Source: an uncultured Bacilli bacterium (GTDB lineage: Bacteria; Bacillota_I; Bacilli_A; ML615J-28; CAG-698). Taken from it: 64,000 bases of DNA. Of this stretch, positions 42,787 through 51,599 are shown in pieces. The stretch is from NCBI GenBank assembly GCA_934096585.1, contig CAKOMG010000001.1, positions 1 to 64,000 of the forward strand, in the 5' to 3' direction. The notes under the pieces were generated by a model. That model saw only the letters and a program-made list of their open reading frames with translations, was not told the origin of the DNA and did not search any database. The position numbers and the translations under genes are program-made. Every line of letters begins with the position of its first letter. The first letter of the stretch is position 1.

Positions 42787-43962
42787 TTATATTATATGTA
42801 ACACTACGCATTTCAAATAAAATGATTCATCACTACCTACTAAGGTTGGATGATCCATTGCTTGTATACGAAAATCTATCATTTGAACATTTCTTTTTGA
42901 GTCAACACTTGCTTCTTTTATCATTTCTAAAAATAAAGCAGGAGTCATATGTTGAGAGCAAGAAAAAGTAAATAAAATTCCACCGCTTTTAATAATTTTT
43001 AATGCTTGTAAGTTGATATCTTTATAACCTCTATAAGCTTTTTCAACTGTATCTTTTGATTTAGTGAATGCAGGTGGATCAAGGATAATTACATCATATT
43101 TATTTTTACAATCTTCAAGTCTTAAATAATCAAACACATCATAACATATTGCCTTAATGTTATTAAAACTATTTAGCAAAGCATTTGCTTGAATATCTTC
43201 TACTGCCTTTTCACTTATATCGACAGCATCTATATTCTTAGCACCATATTTGCTGGCATGCAAACTAAAACCACCAGTATGTGCAAAACAATCTAAAACA
43301 CACTTATCTTTCACATAATCTTGTAATGCTCTTCGATTATATTTTTGATCTAGAAAGTATCCTGTTTTTTGCCCATTTTCTATGTCTACATACATCTTAA
43401 TTCCATTTTCTTCAATTTGAACAAGAGGATTAAAGTCACCATATACAATGCCTTTATATTCATCTAATCCCTCTTTTAGACGTACGCTAACATCACTTCT
43501 TTCATAAATACCCAGTGGATGTAAAATCTCAACTAATAATTTAATAAACATTTGTTTTCTTTTTTCAATACCTAATGATAAAACTTGAATAGATAAATAG
43601 TCTCCATACTTATCCACAATTAAACCCGGAATAAAATCAGCTTCTGAAAATATTAATCTACAATTGTTATCAAGTCCTAAATCTTTTCGATATTTCCAGG
43701 CATCAATAATTCTCTTTCGAAAAAAATCTTCATTGATTTCTTCATTTTTTCTTGTTAAAAGTCTTACCATAATTTTACTTGAGCTATTAAAAAATCCTTT
43801 GCCTACATATCTATTATCAAAACTATAGACTTCGCATATTTCTCCAGAAATAATCTTTCCTTCAAAAGATTTAACTTCATTATTAAACACCCAAGGATGA
43901 CCTTCTAACAGTCTTTTTTCTTCGCCTTTATTTAAAAATACTTTAAAAATATTATTTTCCAT
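42787..43962 (-). CDS. class I SAM-dependent rRNA methyltransferase, RlmI-like
   Basis: About 391 residues: N-terminal PUA domain (EGHPWVFNNEV), central EEHEA-like domain, and a Rossmann methyltransferase with DCFAHTGGFSLHASKYGA, NAVDISEKAV equivalents and the active-site VIILDPPAFTKSK and FSCSQHM (Cys). It matches the RlmI/YwbD family of 23S rRNA m5C methyltransferases. ATG at 43962 is preferred over an upstream GTG. SD is weak. It precedes thyA by 12 bp. Confidence 0.9.
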   Translation of the reverse strand: MENNIFKVFLNKGEEKRLLEGHPWVFNNEVKSFEGKIISGEICEVYSFDNRYVGKGFFNSSSKIMVRLLTRKNEEINEDFFRKRIIDAWKYRKDLGLDNNCRLIFSEADFIPGLIVDKYGDYLSIQVLSLGIEKRKQMFIKLLVEILHPLGIYERSDVSVRLKEGLDEYKGIVYGDFNPLVQIEENGIKMYVDIENGQKTGYFLDQKYNRRALQDYVKDKCVLDCFAHTGGFSLHASKYGAKNIDAVDISEKAVEDIQANALLNSFNNIKAICYDVFDYLRLEDCKNKYDVIILDPPAFTKSKDTVEKAYRGYKDINLQALKIIKSGGILFTFSCSQHMTPALFLEMIKEASVDSKRNVQMIDFRIQAMDHPTLVGSDESFYLKCVVLHII

Positions 43963-44049
43963 TTTAACCACTTTTTCTACAATTTAATACTAATGTATTA
44001 TATCACAAAATGTTAATAATTGCAATAAAACAACTGATGGAAAATGTAT

Positions 44050-44076
44050 AAAAAAGTAGCCCATCATGAGCTACTT
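44050..44076 (-). terminator. terminator of the SGNH lipoprotein gene
   Basis: Stem AAGTAGC/GCTACTT and T-run on the minus strand, 10 bp after the stop. Confidence 0.8.
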
Positions 44077-44085
44077 CCATTTAAA

Positions 44086-46014
44086 CTATTGAATTAATGT
44101 GAATTCGCAATTACCACTTGTAATATCACCCGTTAATGATAATACATCATTTACATTTACATCATCAAAGAATTTATGAGATGGATATGATGAACTTATC
44201 ATAATATAATAATCGCAAGTTGCAAAATCTTCAGCAACATTTAAATCCTTCTTACCTGTTACTTTATAATTATCGCCATCTTTAGTTATTTTTACAATAT
44301 AGAAATAAATATAACTACTTCCGTGATCTAAAGCATCGTAAGAATAAAGTATTACTTTTGTTGCATAATCAGTCCACAAACCTGAATTATAGCATCCAAT
44401 TGTAACATGTCCTGTTGGTTCAGGTTTTGGATGTTCAACATCAACTGTTCCTTCGAATTTAATGTTGTTGTATTCACAAATTGCTTTTTCACAAATTTGA
44501 GATACCAATGTTGTTCCTTTATATTTGTAGTGTAAGAAATCATTTAAATATAATTTATAGTTATCTTCAACGATATATTCATCAAGAGGAATAACACCTA
44601 AATTATGATCTTCAGCAAATTGTCTAATAGCAGCATTATAAGCAAGTCTACCTTCTTCAGTATATTTCATACCTGTATATGCTGAATAACCTAAAGTACA
44701 TACAAACACTTGTGTACCACATAAGTTATAGATTTTTGATAAAATTGTTTCATATGCAGCAATAAAATCAGCAGCTGAATAGCCAGCACATACATCATTA
44801 GTACCCAAATATAAAATAACAATATCAGGATTTCCGTTTTCAACTAATGTATTTAATCTTGCATCACTGCATCCAGCACTATCATTAGATCCAATTGCTG
44901 TAGACCCACTCCATGAGTTATTAATACCTAATACCATATTAGTATGATTTAATAATTGAGCCCACCAAGTTTTATCAACAGTTTTTACATCAGGACAATA
45001 AATTGGATAATAATATCTTCCTTCTTGTCCATAATAACTATTCATTTCTGAACCTTGTGCATAGAATGTTGAAATACTATCACCTAAAATTGATACCTTT
45101 TTGCCTGTTAAATCTGTATATTTAAAATTTTTAATTGATACTTTATAAACAGCTGTATAAGAAACATTTTCAGTAATAGCTTCTACTGGTTTGTCCCAGC
45201 CAATAAATACAAATGAACGTCTTTCATCTTCTTCTTTAGTTGGATCAGCAGGAGCAACTGGCATTTCACCATATTCAACTTCTTCACTCTTTAAAACTGT
45301 TCCATCACTATTAAGAAATGTATAAGTATATTTGTTTTTAATTTCTTCATATTTAGCTGTGTAAGTAACATCACCAGTAACAGCTTCAATTGCTTTATCC
45401 CAACCTATGAATTTAAATGTAAATTCTTCGTTTGCTTGTCTTGTGGGTTCTTCTTCTGGAGCAACTGGCATTTCACCATATTCAACTTCTTCACTCTTTA
45501 AAACTGTTCCATTATAATTTACGAATTTATATTTATAAACATTTTTTTCTGTTGTATAAACAGCTGTATATACAACATCAGCTTCAACTTTAGTAATTTC
45601 TTTATCCCATTTAGAAAATACATAAGTAAATTCAGCTGTTGCGTCTCTTTCTGGTTCATCTGGAGCCACAGGTAAAGTTCCGTATTCAACTCTTTCTTCT
45701 TTTAATACTGTTCCGTCGTAATTTACAAATTTGTAAGTGTATAATCTTTTCACCTCTTTATATTGAGCAGTAAAAACTACATCACCTTCAAGTTTTCCAA
45801 CTTCTTTATCCCATCCAATGAACTCATATGAGAATTCATTTGTACTTTCTTTTGTTGGGTCAGCTGGAGGCGTAATTTGACTTCCTTTTTCTCCCTTACC
45901 TTCAAGTAAAACTGTTCCATCTTCATTAACAAACGTATAAGTATATTGCTTAGAGCAACCTACTAAAACAAAAGCCAATAATAAAACCAAAACTAATGCA
46001 AAATGTTTTTTCAT
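44086..46014 (-). CDS. SGNH/GDSL-hydrolase lipoprotein with four tandem beta repeats
   Basis: A 642-residue lipoprotein: signal with lipobox LVGC (Cys20); four repeats of about 62 residues (about 24-85, 92-153, 161-222, 230-290), each with YTYKFVNYDGTVL, VEYG..PVAP and FIGWDK..V.YTAVY. These are InlB/MucBP-like spacer domains. Then comes an SGNH hydrolase (about 303-510): GDSIS with Ser313, VILYLGTND, and DFLHYKYKG carrying the Asp-His pair. A C-terminal beta domain of about 100 residues follows. The repeats would hold an esterase away from the membrane. Probable role: deacylation of surface or dietary glycans. Confidence 0.88.
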   Translation of the reverse strand: MKKHFALVLVLLLAFVLVGCSKQYTYTFVNEDGTVLLEGKGEKGSQITPPADPTKESTNEFSYEFIGWDKEVGKLEGDVVFTAQYKEVKRLYTYKFVNYDGTVLKEERVEYGTLPVAPDEPERDATAEFTYVFSKWDKEITKVEADVVYTAVYTTEKNVYKYKFVNYNGTVLKSEEVEYGEMPVAPEEEPTRQANEEFTFKFIGWDKAIEAVTGDVTYTAKYEEIKNKYTYTFLNSDGTVLKSEEVEYGEMPVAPADPTKEEDERRSFVFIGWDKPVEAITENVSYTAVYKVSIKNFKYTDLTGKKVSILGDSISTFYAQGSEMNSYYGQEGRYYYPIYCPDVKTVDKTWWAQLLNHTNMVLGINNSWSGSTAIGSNDSAGCSDARLNTLVENGNPDIVILYLGTNDVCAGYSAADFIAAYETILSKIYNLCGTQVFVCTLGYSAYTGMKYTEEGRLAYNAAIRQFAEDHNLGVIPLDEYIVEDNYKLYLNDFLHYKYKGTTLVSQICEKAICEYNNIKFEGTVDVEHPKPEPTGHVTIGCYNSGLWTDYATKVILYSYDALDHGSSYIYFYIVKITKDGDNYKVTGKKDLNVAEDFATCDYYIMISSSYPSHKFFDDVNVNDVLSLTGDITSGNCEFTLIQ

Positions 46015-46026
46015 TCTTTTTCCTTT

Positions 46027-46479
46027 CTATTTAACAAAAATTAAAATTAATGCTAAAACAAATGAAACTACTGCACTAATGCCAAGTATGATTCTTTTCC
46101 ATAATGCCAAATCATTTTTCTTTGCACAGCCTACACGGAATAAGCTAATAAAGTACAAATAAATAACAATTAGATAAAAACCACCTAGTAAAGTACATGC
46201 ACCACAAATAATTGAGAATAATATTGACAATAAATAATTAGCAATCTTAATTGTTCCATTAAAATAAAATACACTTGCAAGAACAATTAAAATAAGTGGA
46301 TAAATAATAGATGTTGCTATCACTAATCCTTTTGTCAATTTTGAATCATCTTTAACATTCCCATTATTTGTAACATTTGCTTGATCAACTGGTTTTGCAT
46401 CAACAACCATTGATTCTTCGCATTCTTTACATACTTCTCCTTGTTCAATCTCTTTTCCGCAGTATTTGCAAAATGGCAT
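46027..46479 (-). CDS. zinc-ribbon membrane protein
   Basis: A protein of 150 residues with an N-terminal zinc ribbon (FCKYCGKEIEQGEVCKEC), a linker, and three or four hydrophobic segments. The start at 46479 follows GGGGAGG by 7 nt; the longer frame is rejected. Function unknown. It precedes the SGNH lipoprotein by 12 bp and probably shares its transcript. Confidence 0.75.
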   Translation of the reverse strand: MPFCKYCGKEIEQGEVCKECEESMVVDAKPVDQANVTNNGNVKDDSKLTKGLVIATSIIYPLILIVLASVFYFNGTIKIANYLLSILFSIICGACTLLGGFYLIVIYLYFISLFRVGCAKKNDLALWKRIILGISAVVSFVLALILIFVK

Positions 46480-46507
46480 AATCTGTACCTCCCCTTTCAC
46501 TATCAAT

Positions 46508-46536
46508 ATTTTATCATATTTGTTCATTTAAATCAA
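46508..46536 (-). promoter_or_regulatory. promoter of the zinc-ribbon/SGNH operon
   Basis: -35 TTGATT (46531-46536), 17-bp spacer, -10 TAAAAT (46508-46513) on the minus strand. Confidence 0.55.
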
Positions 46537-46541
46537 TAAAT

Positions 46542-46564
46542 ATTGTGAAAAGAAATTTCACAAT
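46542..46564. promoter_or_regulatory. palindrome ATTGTGAAA-N5-TTTCACAAT upstream of the promoter
   Basis: Perfect 9-bp inverted repeat directly upstream of the -35 of the zinc-ribbon gene. It could be an operator; on the plus strand it is followed by TTTTT, so a terminator reading is also possible, though no plus-strand gene precedes it. Confidence 0.35.
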
Positions 46565-46610
46565 TTTTGACAAAATGATTATATATATACAAAATAATTT
46601 ATATAATAAG

Positions 46611-46643
46611 AAAAGCAAAATGTTGGGGGCATTTTGCTTTTTT
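46611..46643 (+). terminator. orphan terminator-like hairpin
   Basis: Stem AAAAGCAAAATG/CATTTTGCTTTT, loop TTGGGGG, then T6 on the plus strand; the minus strand has only CTTATT. No plus-strand gene precedes it. It may serve as a terminator for the minus-strand FtsX gene or end a short plus-strand RNA. Confidence 0.5.
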
Positions 46644-46724
46644 AGAGGGAATAATTTTTGTTCTCAATCTTTACACTATACATAACACAAAATATTTAAA
46701 AAATATTCCATAAATTTTTATTTT

Positions 46725-48998
46725 TTATTCAATTCCCTTTAATGATTCAACCATATTAATTTTTTTATTCTTTTTAGCGATTAATACACTAACAACAAAT
46801 GATAATGCAATAATTAAAACAATAGTCACAATATATGTTAGTAAATAAACATGAGTTACCATTTCATATTCACTAGCCATTTTAAAAATCATAAACTTTA
46901 AGAAATATACTCCAATTGGAACACCTAATATTAAACCTACAAAAGTAATCCATAAGTTTTGACTTATTAATAAATTACCTATTTTTTGATCTTTAAACCC
47001 TACTACTTTAAGTGTCGACATTTCACGATATCTCTCCATATAACTCATAACACCTAAATTATATAATACAACAGCACCAAGAACTAATGCTGCTATTATA
47101 AATAATATTACCATAGCATTCATTATATCCATATAAGTATCAAATGATTTAATAATATTATTTTTAGTTTGAACATTATTTATCAAATCACTATTTTCAA
47201 TATTTTCATTAACACTATAGATTGTATTAATTTTAAAATCATAATTTATATCTTTAGCAGTATTTGTTGTTAAAACAATTGATTTACTTAAACTTCTAAT
47301 AATTCCAATTATTTTAACTTTATAAGATTCATTAGTATCAAACAAAGAAAATTCAATATTATCTCCAACTTTATACCCAAATTCTTTCGCAATTCGATTG
47401 CATATATAAACACCACCATCTTCTAATTTAATTGTTTTTTCTTTATCATCTAAGAATTTTACCAAATCATATTTTATATTATAAATTTCTAATGCTACTG
47501 TTTTTTCTTCAATTTTAACGCTTGTAATTGAAGCATAATCACCTTGATATTGTTCTGATAATGTTATTGCATTTTCATTTGTACATTTGTCTGAAGTAGA
47601 AATTCTAACCTTATAGTTTATTGCTTCATCATAAAATATATTTACAAAATCACTCATTGTATCTCGCATACCTAAAGAAGCAATGATTAAAATTGTACAA
47701 CCAAACACTCCAAATAAAGACATTAAGCTTCTTGCTTTATGTCTCATTATATCTCTTAAATTCCATTTAGCACCAAAACTTAGTTTTTTCCATAATTTTC
47801 CTTTTTCAATCAATAATGGTTTCATTTTTTTAGGAGCATATGGTCTAAGAGCATCAGATGCAGTTCCTTTTAACATTCCTTTAATTGATAAATAACCTAT
47901 AGATGTTAGCAATCCTAAAATTAATACTACAATAATCCATCCAAACCAAGGCATATACAAATGCCAATAAGGCATGTCCATATATGTTCCCATACTACCA
48001 TCAGGATTCATAATATAATAGGCAATTAAAAACCCAATTCCTATCCCTATTACTATGCCAATCGCCCCAACAAAAGTTGATAACGATGTATAATGACCAA
48101 CTATTTTTTTATCTTTAAATCCTAATGCTTTTAAAATACCAATTTGCGTTTTTTCATTTATAGCTAATCGATGCATTGTTGTAATCATTGTTAAAATAGC
48201 AATAATCAAAAATAAAACTGGCAAAATGGAAGTCATTATTTGTCCTTCTTCAACTTCTCCTTGAGTTTGCGCATAAGAAACAACTTCATTTTTGGATAAA
48301 ACAATAACAGTTTTATTTAACACTTCTTCAATTTTATTTGTTATATCCTTTGTACCTAACTTAGACTTAATATTTATTTGTGTATAAGTTTCAAAACCTA
48401 AATGGTGCTTTAAAGTTGCTGGAGAAATATAAGCAAAGCCAAACGTATTATAATCAGGCATTAATTGTGATTCATCAGGCACACAAATTAAATACTCACT
48501 TGCCTTAATTAATCCAACAATTTTTTCTTTTACAGTAAACAATTGATAAGTTAATTCAATCGTATCTCCTACTTTTAAATTATTATGTTTAGCATAACTA
48601 TCAGATAGCCATATTCCTTCGGTTGCATTTTCATCATATTCCTTACCTTCTCCAATAAGTTTAAAACTAGAAACATTAAAATTACTTGTTACAGTCAAGG
48701 CTATTACTTTGTCTGTACCTTTTACAGTAGCATTTATTGACAAATACTTTGCGACATCATCAACGCCTTCAATATTTTTTATTTTTTCAAATTCATCATT
48801 TTGAATTACATCTTTTGTAATAATTCTATAATCTGCAAAATTAGTTTCATCATAAAATTTATTGGTATTTTTTTCAATACTATACCATTCAATATTAAAA
48901 CCTATAAATACTCCAACCCCCATTGCAATCATAATAATCATGGAAATAAATTGAGCTTTATATAGTTTTATTGTCCTTAACATTTTTTTAAATAGCAT
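46725..48998 (-). CDS. FtsX-like ABC transporter permease
   Basis: A 757-residue permease: membrane segment about 14-35, first extracytoplasmic domain, three segments (about 258-380), a cytoplasmic loop, then a second set with one segment near 425 and three at the C-terminus (about 630-745). Two FtsX domains are present. The family exports peptides, lipids or lipoproteins, or acts with bacitracin-type sensors. It sits 1 bp after its ATPase, and both are under the GTTAGC operator pair. Confidence 0.9.
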   Translation of the reverse strand: MLFKKMLRTIKLYKAQFISMIIMIAMGVGVFIGFNIEWYSIEKNTNKFYDETNFADYRIITKDVIQNDEFEKIKNIEGVDDVAKYLSINATVKGTDKVIALTVTSNFNVSSFKLIGEGKEYDENATEGIWLSDSYAKHNNLKVGDTIELTYQLFTVKEKIVGLIKASEYLICVPDESQLMPDYNTFGFAYISPATLKHHLGFETYTQINIKSKLGTKDITNKIEEVLNKTVIVLSKNEVVSYAQTQGEVEEGQIMTSILPVLFLIIAILTMITTMHRLAINEKTQIGILKALGFKDKKIVGHYTSLSTFVGAIGIVIGIGIGFLIAYYIMNPDGSMGTYMDMPYWHLYMPWFGWIIVVLILGLLTSIGYLSIKGMLKGTASDALRPYAPKKMKPLLIEKGKLWKKLSFGAKWNLRDIMRHKARSLMSLFGVFGCTILIIASLGMRDTMSDFVNIFYDEAINYKVRISTSDKCTNENAITLSEQYQGDYASITSVKIEEKTVALEIYNIKYDLVKFLDDKEKTIKLEDGGVYICNRIAKEFGYKVGDNIEFSLFDTNESYKVKIIGIIRSLSKSIVLTTNTAKDINYDFKINTIYSVNENIENSDLINNVQTKNNIIKSFDTYMDIMNAMVILFIIAALVLGAVVLYNLGVMSYMERYREMSTLKVVGFKDQKIGNLLISQNLWITFVGLILGVPIGVYFLKFMIFKMASEYEMVTHVYLLTYIVTIVLIIALSFVVSVLIAKKNKKINMVESLKGIE

Positions 48999-48999
48999 A

Positions 49000-49701
49000 T
49001 TACCACTCTACTTCCTCAACACTTGAAGGGTTGGCTTGATTTTCAAGTGACTTAATTTTACCATTTTTTACTCTTATAATAGTATCCGCAATCTTTGCAA
49101 TATTTTGATTGTGAGTAACAATAACAATAGTCTTATTATGATTTTTACACATTGATAATAAAAGTTTTAAAACAACTACTCCTGTTTGTGAATCTAATGC
49201 TCCTGTTGGTTCATCGCAAAGAACAATTTCTGGGTTTTTTGCTAACGCTCTTGCAATTGAAACTCTTTGTTGTTCACCACCAGAAAGTTCAGATGGAAAA
49301 TTATTGATATGATCAATTAATCCTACTTCTTCTAACATATCTTTTGCACTAATGTGTTTTTTTGATATTTCATTAACTAAAGAAACATTTTCTAAAACAG
49401 TAAGTGTAGGAATAAGATTATAGAATTGAAAAATAAATCCTACTTTTTCTGCTCTGTATTCTGCTAATTCATCATTATTTAATTTTGATATATCTTTACC
49501 ATCAACTTTTATTTTACCACTAGTAGGACTATCAAGTCCCCCTAATAAATTTAATAAAGTTGACTTACCAGCTCCACTTGGTCCCAAAATGACAATTAAT
49601 TTTCCTTTTTCTAAAGTTAAGTTAACTTCGTCTAATGCTTTTAAAATATGATCACCAGCAGAATATACCTTACTTACTTCTTGAAACTCTACAATATTCA
49701 T
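49000..49701 (-). CDS. ABC transporter ATP-binding protein (MacB/LolD type)
   Basis: About 233 residues: Walker A ILGPSGAGKST, Q-loop FIFQFYNLIPTLTV, signature LSGGEQQRVSIARALAKNP, Walker B VLCDEPTGALDS and VTHNQ. The start at 49701 follows AGGAGG; an upstream ATG at 49722 lies within the operator. First gene of the two-gene ABC operon; it pairs with the 46725-48998 permease. Confidence 0.93.
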   Translation of the reverse strand: MNIVEFQEVSKVYSAGDHILKALDEVNLTLEKGKLIVILGPSGAGKSTLLNLLGGLDSPTSGKIKVDGKDISKLNNDELAEYRAEKVGFIFQFYNLIPTLTVLENVSLVNEISKKHISAKDMLEEVGLIDHINNFPSELSGGEQQRVSIARALAKNPEIVLCDEPTGALDSQTGVVVLKLLLSMCKNHNKTIVIVTHNQNIAKIADTIIRVKNGKIKSLENQANPSSVEEVEW

Positions 49702-49714
49702 ATTACTCCTCCTA

Positions 49715-49730
49715 GTTAGCATTTGCTAAC
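49715..49730. promoter_or_regulatory. operator 1, GTTAGC-N4-GCTAAC
   Basis: A 16-bp palindrome between promoter and the ATPase start, just upstream of the SD. Same half-sites as operator 2. Confidence 0.7.
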
Positions 49731-49750
49731 TTAATATTAAAAAATAAAAA

Positions 49751-49763
49751 GTTGCAATGCAAC
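49751..49763. promoter_or_regulatory. palindrome GTTGCAATGCAAC between the two operators
   Basis: A 13-bp palindrome midway between the two GTTAGC operators, possibly a third, diverged half-site pair (GTTGC/GCAAC). Confidence 0.35.
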
Positions 49764-49764
49764 A

Positions 49765-49780
49765 GTTAGCTTGTGCTAAC
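49765..49780. promoter_or_regulatory. operator 2, GTTAGC-N4-GCTAAC
   Basis: A 16-bp palindrome directly downstream of the -10, where it would cover the transcription start. Fits repression by a dimeric, probably TetR-like, repressor whose gene is not adjacent. Confidence 0.75.
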
Positions 49781-49786
49781 TATATT

Positions 49787-49815
49787 ATTTTATACTTTTT
49801 TTTAGTTTTTGTCAA
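49787..49815 (-). promoter_or_regulatory. promoter of the MacB-like ABC operon
   Basis: -35 TTGACA (49810-49815), 17-bp spacer, -10 TAAAAT (49787-49792). Confidence 0.75.
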
Positions 49816-49825
49816 ATAAAATAAT

Positions 49826-49850
49826 AAAAAAGCACTGTATAAGTGCTTTT
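49826..49850 (-). terminator. terminator of the ZIP transporter gene
   Basis: Stem AAAAGCACT/AGTGCTTTT, 5-nt loop, then T on the minus strand; it abuts the stop codon. Confidence 0.8.
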
Positions 49851-50629
49851 TAACCTAATGCTACATCAAGAATCATCATAAGTATAAACCCTATAGTAAA
49901 GCCTATAGTAGAAACATTTGAATGTGTGCCTGCTTGTGCTTCTGGAATAAGTTCTTCTACTACAACATACATCATTGCTCCTGCTGCAAAAGATAATAAA
50001 TAAGGTAATATTGGTGTAATTATATTAATTAACAATACTGTGATTATTGCAGCAATTGGTTCAACAATTCCAGATAATGTTCCATATAGAAATGATTTTC
50101 CTTTTTTCATTCCTTCACTTTGTAAAGGCATGGAAATAATTGCACCTTCAGGAAAGTTTTGAATAGCAATTCCAATTGATAAGGCAATAGCTCCAGATAA
50201 TGTTACTAAAGCATTATTTTGCATAGCCCCCGCAAAAACAACTCCAACCGCCATTCCTTCTGGAATATTATGAATTGTAACCGCAAAAACCATCATCGTT
50301 GTTTTCTTAAGTTTGCAACTTACACCTTCAGGTTCGTCCGCATTTAAATGAAAATGGGGAACTAAACTATCAATTAATAGTAAGAAGGCAACTCCTAACA
50401 AAAAGCCTATCGCTGCAGGAATAAATGATAATTTTCCATAAGAGCTAGACATATCAATTGATGGTATAATTAAAGACCAAATTGATGCAGCTATCATCAC
50501 TCCACCGGCAAAGCCTAATAAGGCTTTTTCAACTTTTGCATTTAATTCTTTTTTCATTAAGAATACCATAGAAGCACCTAATGTAGTGCCTAAAAATGGT
50601 ATTAATATTCCTATAATTGTTTCTTTCAT
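49850..50629 (-). CDS. ZIP-family metal transporter (ZupT/GufA type)
   Basis: A 259-residue membrane protein with eight hydrophobic segments. Metal-binding helices carry VTIHNIPEGMAVG and QNFPEGAIIS, and a His-containing loop (VPHFHL) lies between. ZIP proteins import Zn2+, Mn2+, Fe2+ or related ions. Monocistronic between two terminators or promoters. The ion is not predictable from sequence. Confidence 0.9.
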   Translation of the reverse strand: MKETIIGILIPFLGTTLGASMVFLMKKELNAKVEKALLGFAGGVMIAASIWSLIIPSIDMSSSYGKLSFIPAAIGFLLGVAFLLLIDSLVPHFHLNADEPEGVSCKLKKTTMMVFAVTIHNIPEGMAVGVVFAGAMQNNALVTLSGAIALSIGIAIQNFPEGAIISMPLQSEGMKKGKSFLYGTLSGIVEPIAAIITVLLINIITPILPYLLSFAAGAMMYVVVEELIPEAQAGTHSNVSTIGFTIGFILMMILDVALG

Positions 50630-50689
50630 ATTGACACTTCCATTATTATTTTACCATTTTTAAAATAAAAATCAAGAAATATGACCTTT

Positions 50690-51598
50690 TTATCCTTTTA
50701 AATTGTTCTTTTTTCGCAAACAATAAATTAAAATATAAATTGTTGCTAGTAAAATAATTGATCCTATTACAATTAAATACATTGTAAGAATTGAAACTTT
50801 ATTATCAAAAAAATAAATATTACAATCTATACTATCTTTAATTCCTTCTACTACTTCTTTTGGAAAATGTGCATTTTCTAACATTTCCTTATAAACACCT
50901 TGTAGTGAATGATTGCGAATTAAAGATGTACCATAAGTACTAGGTAAAAACATTAATGTATTTCTCAATCCACTTCCAAATTGCGATATAGGCATATATG
51001 CACCACAAAAGAACCCATAACCAGCGGAAACAATAGTACCAATTGCGGATACTTGTCCTTGTGAAGTTAAAAATGAATTAATGATAGAAGAAACAAGTGT
51101 TCCAAAAATGGATAAAAGAAATACATCAAGTAAAATTAAAATTACATCACTAACTGACAAAAACCATCCAATAATTGCAATATATATAAAAGATGCAAAT
51201 GTAGCAATATAAGTAATTATTAGCGTTGAAAATAACGTTGCTAAAAAATATGATAGTGCAACAGCCGATTTATTAACTGGTGAAACTGTTATATCCATAA
51301 TTGTTTTATTTACTTTATCTTGCGCCATTAATGTGTTTGAACAAAACGCTACTGTAACACAGCATACAGCAAGTAATGATGAAAATAATTCTCCCCCTAC
51401 AATTCCATTGATAATACTTTCACTAACAGTGAAACCTTCTGGCAAACTACTAATAAAAGAATCTTTATAAATTTTTGCTAAAAAGGTACTATAAAGAATT
51501 AATAGAATTATTGGAGTAATTAATGAAGAAAAAAACATACCTTTATCTTTAAAATAAATTTTAATATTTCTTTTTGTTAAAATCCATAATGTTTTCAT
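50690..51598 (-). CDS. ABC-2-type exporter permease
   Basis: A protein of about 302 residues with six hydrophobic segments and the ABC-2 fold (N-terminal LTKRNIKIYFKDKGMFFSSL). The start is the ATG at 51598 after GGAG, not the ATG at 51613, which overlaps the SD. It comes directly after the ATPase gene. The pair resembles multidrug or daunorubicin-type exporters; the substrate is unknown. Confidence 0.88.
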   Translation of the reverse strand: MKTLWILTKRNIKIYFKDKGMFFSSLITPIILLILYSTFLAKIYKDSFISSLPEGFTVSESIINGIVGGELFSSLLAVCCVTVAFCSNTLMAQDKVNKTIMDITVSPVNKSAVALSYFLATLFSTLIITYIATFASFIYIAIIGWFLSVSDVILILLDVFLLSIFGTLVSSIINSFLTSQGQVSAIGTIVSAGYGFFCGAYMPISQFGSGLRNTLMFLPSTYGTSLIRNHSLQGVYKEMLENAHFPKEVVEGIKDSIDCNIYFFDNKVSILTMYLIVIGSIILLATIYILIYCLRKKNNLKG

Positions 51599-51599
51599 A

